Assembly (NCBI RefSeq): GCF_010233585.1 | Contig: NZ_CP045997.1 | Span: 9,015,487 to 9,079,486, forward strand | Source: Spirosoma endbachense | GTDB taxonomy: Bacteria > Bacteroidota > Bacteroidia > Cytophagales > Spirosomataceae | Length of the DNA: 64,000 nt | Direction: 5' to 3' | Shown here: positions 63,406 through 64,000 of the stretch, one piece after another | Layout: every line of letters begins with the position of its first letter | Numbering within the stretch: position 1 is the stretch's first letter | The notes under the pieces: generated by a model | What the model was told of the DNA's origin: nothing | The model's input: only the letters and a program-made list of their open reading frames with translations | The model's database searches: none | Position numbers and translations under genes: made by a program

Positions 63406-63981
63406 TCAATCTGCCTGCTTCGCATACAGTTTATTAAGCTTTGTTCTGGCCCTTTTAAGCCGCATTTTTACGGCACTGGCCGAAAGCATAAACCGAGCCT
63501 GGATGTGTTCAATGGATTGACCATCGCGATATTTGAGATATAACATGATTCTATCCGTTTCTGGAATACTACTAATCAGCGCCAGCATCCTGCTTTCTGC
63601 CGGGTCCTGCAGGCTTGTACTTTCCTCAAATGTTATTGCGAAATCACCTGCACTCCCCTCATGATTTTCATTGAGTTGGGAGGTTGGCAGACGCTTTGAA
63701 TTCCGGAAAAACTCCCGATAGTGATTGTAAGTAATCGTGTATAGCCAGGTAGAAAAGGATGATAGCTCCCTGAAGGAATGCAGGTGGTCAAATGCTTTTA
63801 ATAAGATATCCTGTGCGAGATCAAACGCGAGGTCCGAATCCTGGCAAAGGGAAAGACATTTATTGTATACTTTTGGGTAGTATCGTTGGTATAGTACGCT
63901 CATCCCCAATTGGTTACCCATACGATGTTGCTGAACCCAGTAATCATCACCCGTAGTTAAAGTAAGCTGGTCAATTTTCAT
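63406..63981 (-). CDS. ECF-type RNA polymerase sigma factor
   Basis: A 191-residue ECF sigma factor. Region 2 at about 20-90 (LGMSVLYQRYYPKVYNKCLSLCQDSDLAFDLAQDILLKAFDHLHSFRELSSFSTWLYTITYNHYREFF) and region 4 at about 130-185 (LISSIPETDRIMLYLKYRDGQSIEHIQARFMLSASAVKMRLKRARTKL). The start at 63981 leaves only 19 bp to the window edge, so its promoter is largely outside. No anti-sigma gene is visible in the window. Confidence 0.93.
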   Translation of the reverse strand: MKIDQLTLTTGDDYWVQQHRMGNQLGMSVLYQRYYPKVYNKCLSLCQDSDLAFDLAQDILLKAFDHLHSFRELSSFSTWLYTITYNHYREFFRNSKRLPTSQLNENHEGSAGDFAITFEESTSLQDPAESRMLALISSIPETDRIMLYLKYRDGQSIEHIQARFMLSASAVKMRLKRARTKLNKLYAKQAD

Positions 63982-64000
63982 GGTAGTAATTGGTTTAATT

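Overview
The window looks like chromosomal DNA of a Bacteroidota bacterium of the Cytophagales, most like Spirosoma or a close relative. The reasons are a SusC/SusD pair, a hybrid two-component sensor with a Reg_prop/Y_Y_Y front end, TPR-type sensor kinases, DUF4136 and PorT-type barrel proteins, Tat-signal enolase-superfamily proteins and few clear Shine-Dalgarno sites. This is inferred from gene content only. I saw no rRNA, tRNA, CRISPR array, integrase or transposase.

Positions 1-15233 read almost entirely on + and form a carbon-metabolism block. Two tandem enolase-superfamily proteins (the first cut by the window edge) precede a methylcitrate-cycle operon (prpB, prpC, prpD), a secreted Dabb protein, a homodimeric AceE-type 2-oxoacid dehydrogenase E1 with its E2, a secreted YhcH-type protein, an MFS carrier and a malate synthase homologue, closed by a strong terminator at 15201-15233. 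My working idea is uptake and dehydration of a hydroxy-acid, oxidative decarboxylation of a 2-oxoacid, and disposal of propionyl-CoA and glyoxylate to pyruvate, succinate and malate.

Positions 15884-25076 hold exported and regulatory genes: a prolyl oligopeptidase, a DUF3455 lipoprotein, a methyltransferase, a vanadium-haloperoxidase/PAP2 lipoprotein, a TonB-C protein, and a TPR histidine kinase whose stop codon is one base from that of a convergent LuxR-type response regulator.

Positions 25634-39662 form a polysaccharide-utilisation-type locus: SusC, SusD, a divergent AraC regulator, a PhyH dioxygenase, a sugar MFS permease, a TIM-barrel isomerase, a clan-D-like glycosidase and a GH2 beta-galactosidase. 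About 118 bp upstream of susC are repeated, roughly three-quarters identical, between araC and the PhyH gene. This is the best candidate for a shared operator. Three successive gaps in the operon each carry a different palindrome.

Positions 40437-64000 are rich in signalling genes: a 7TM kinase-like protein whose phospho-acceptor histidine is replaced by Asp, a RidA protein, membrane proteins, a 1395-residue hybrid sensor/regulator, a SnoaL-like protein, a Tat-exported alpha/beta hydrolase, an orphan TPR/HisKA_2 kinase, a PorT-type barrel protein, two ECF sigma factors, a DUF4136 lipoprotein, an orphan sigma-54 response regulator and a CPA1 Na+/H+ antiporter.
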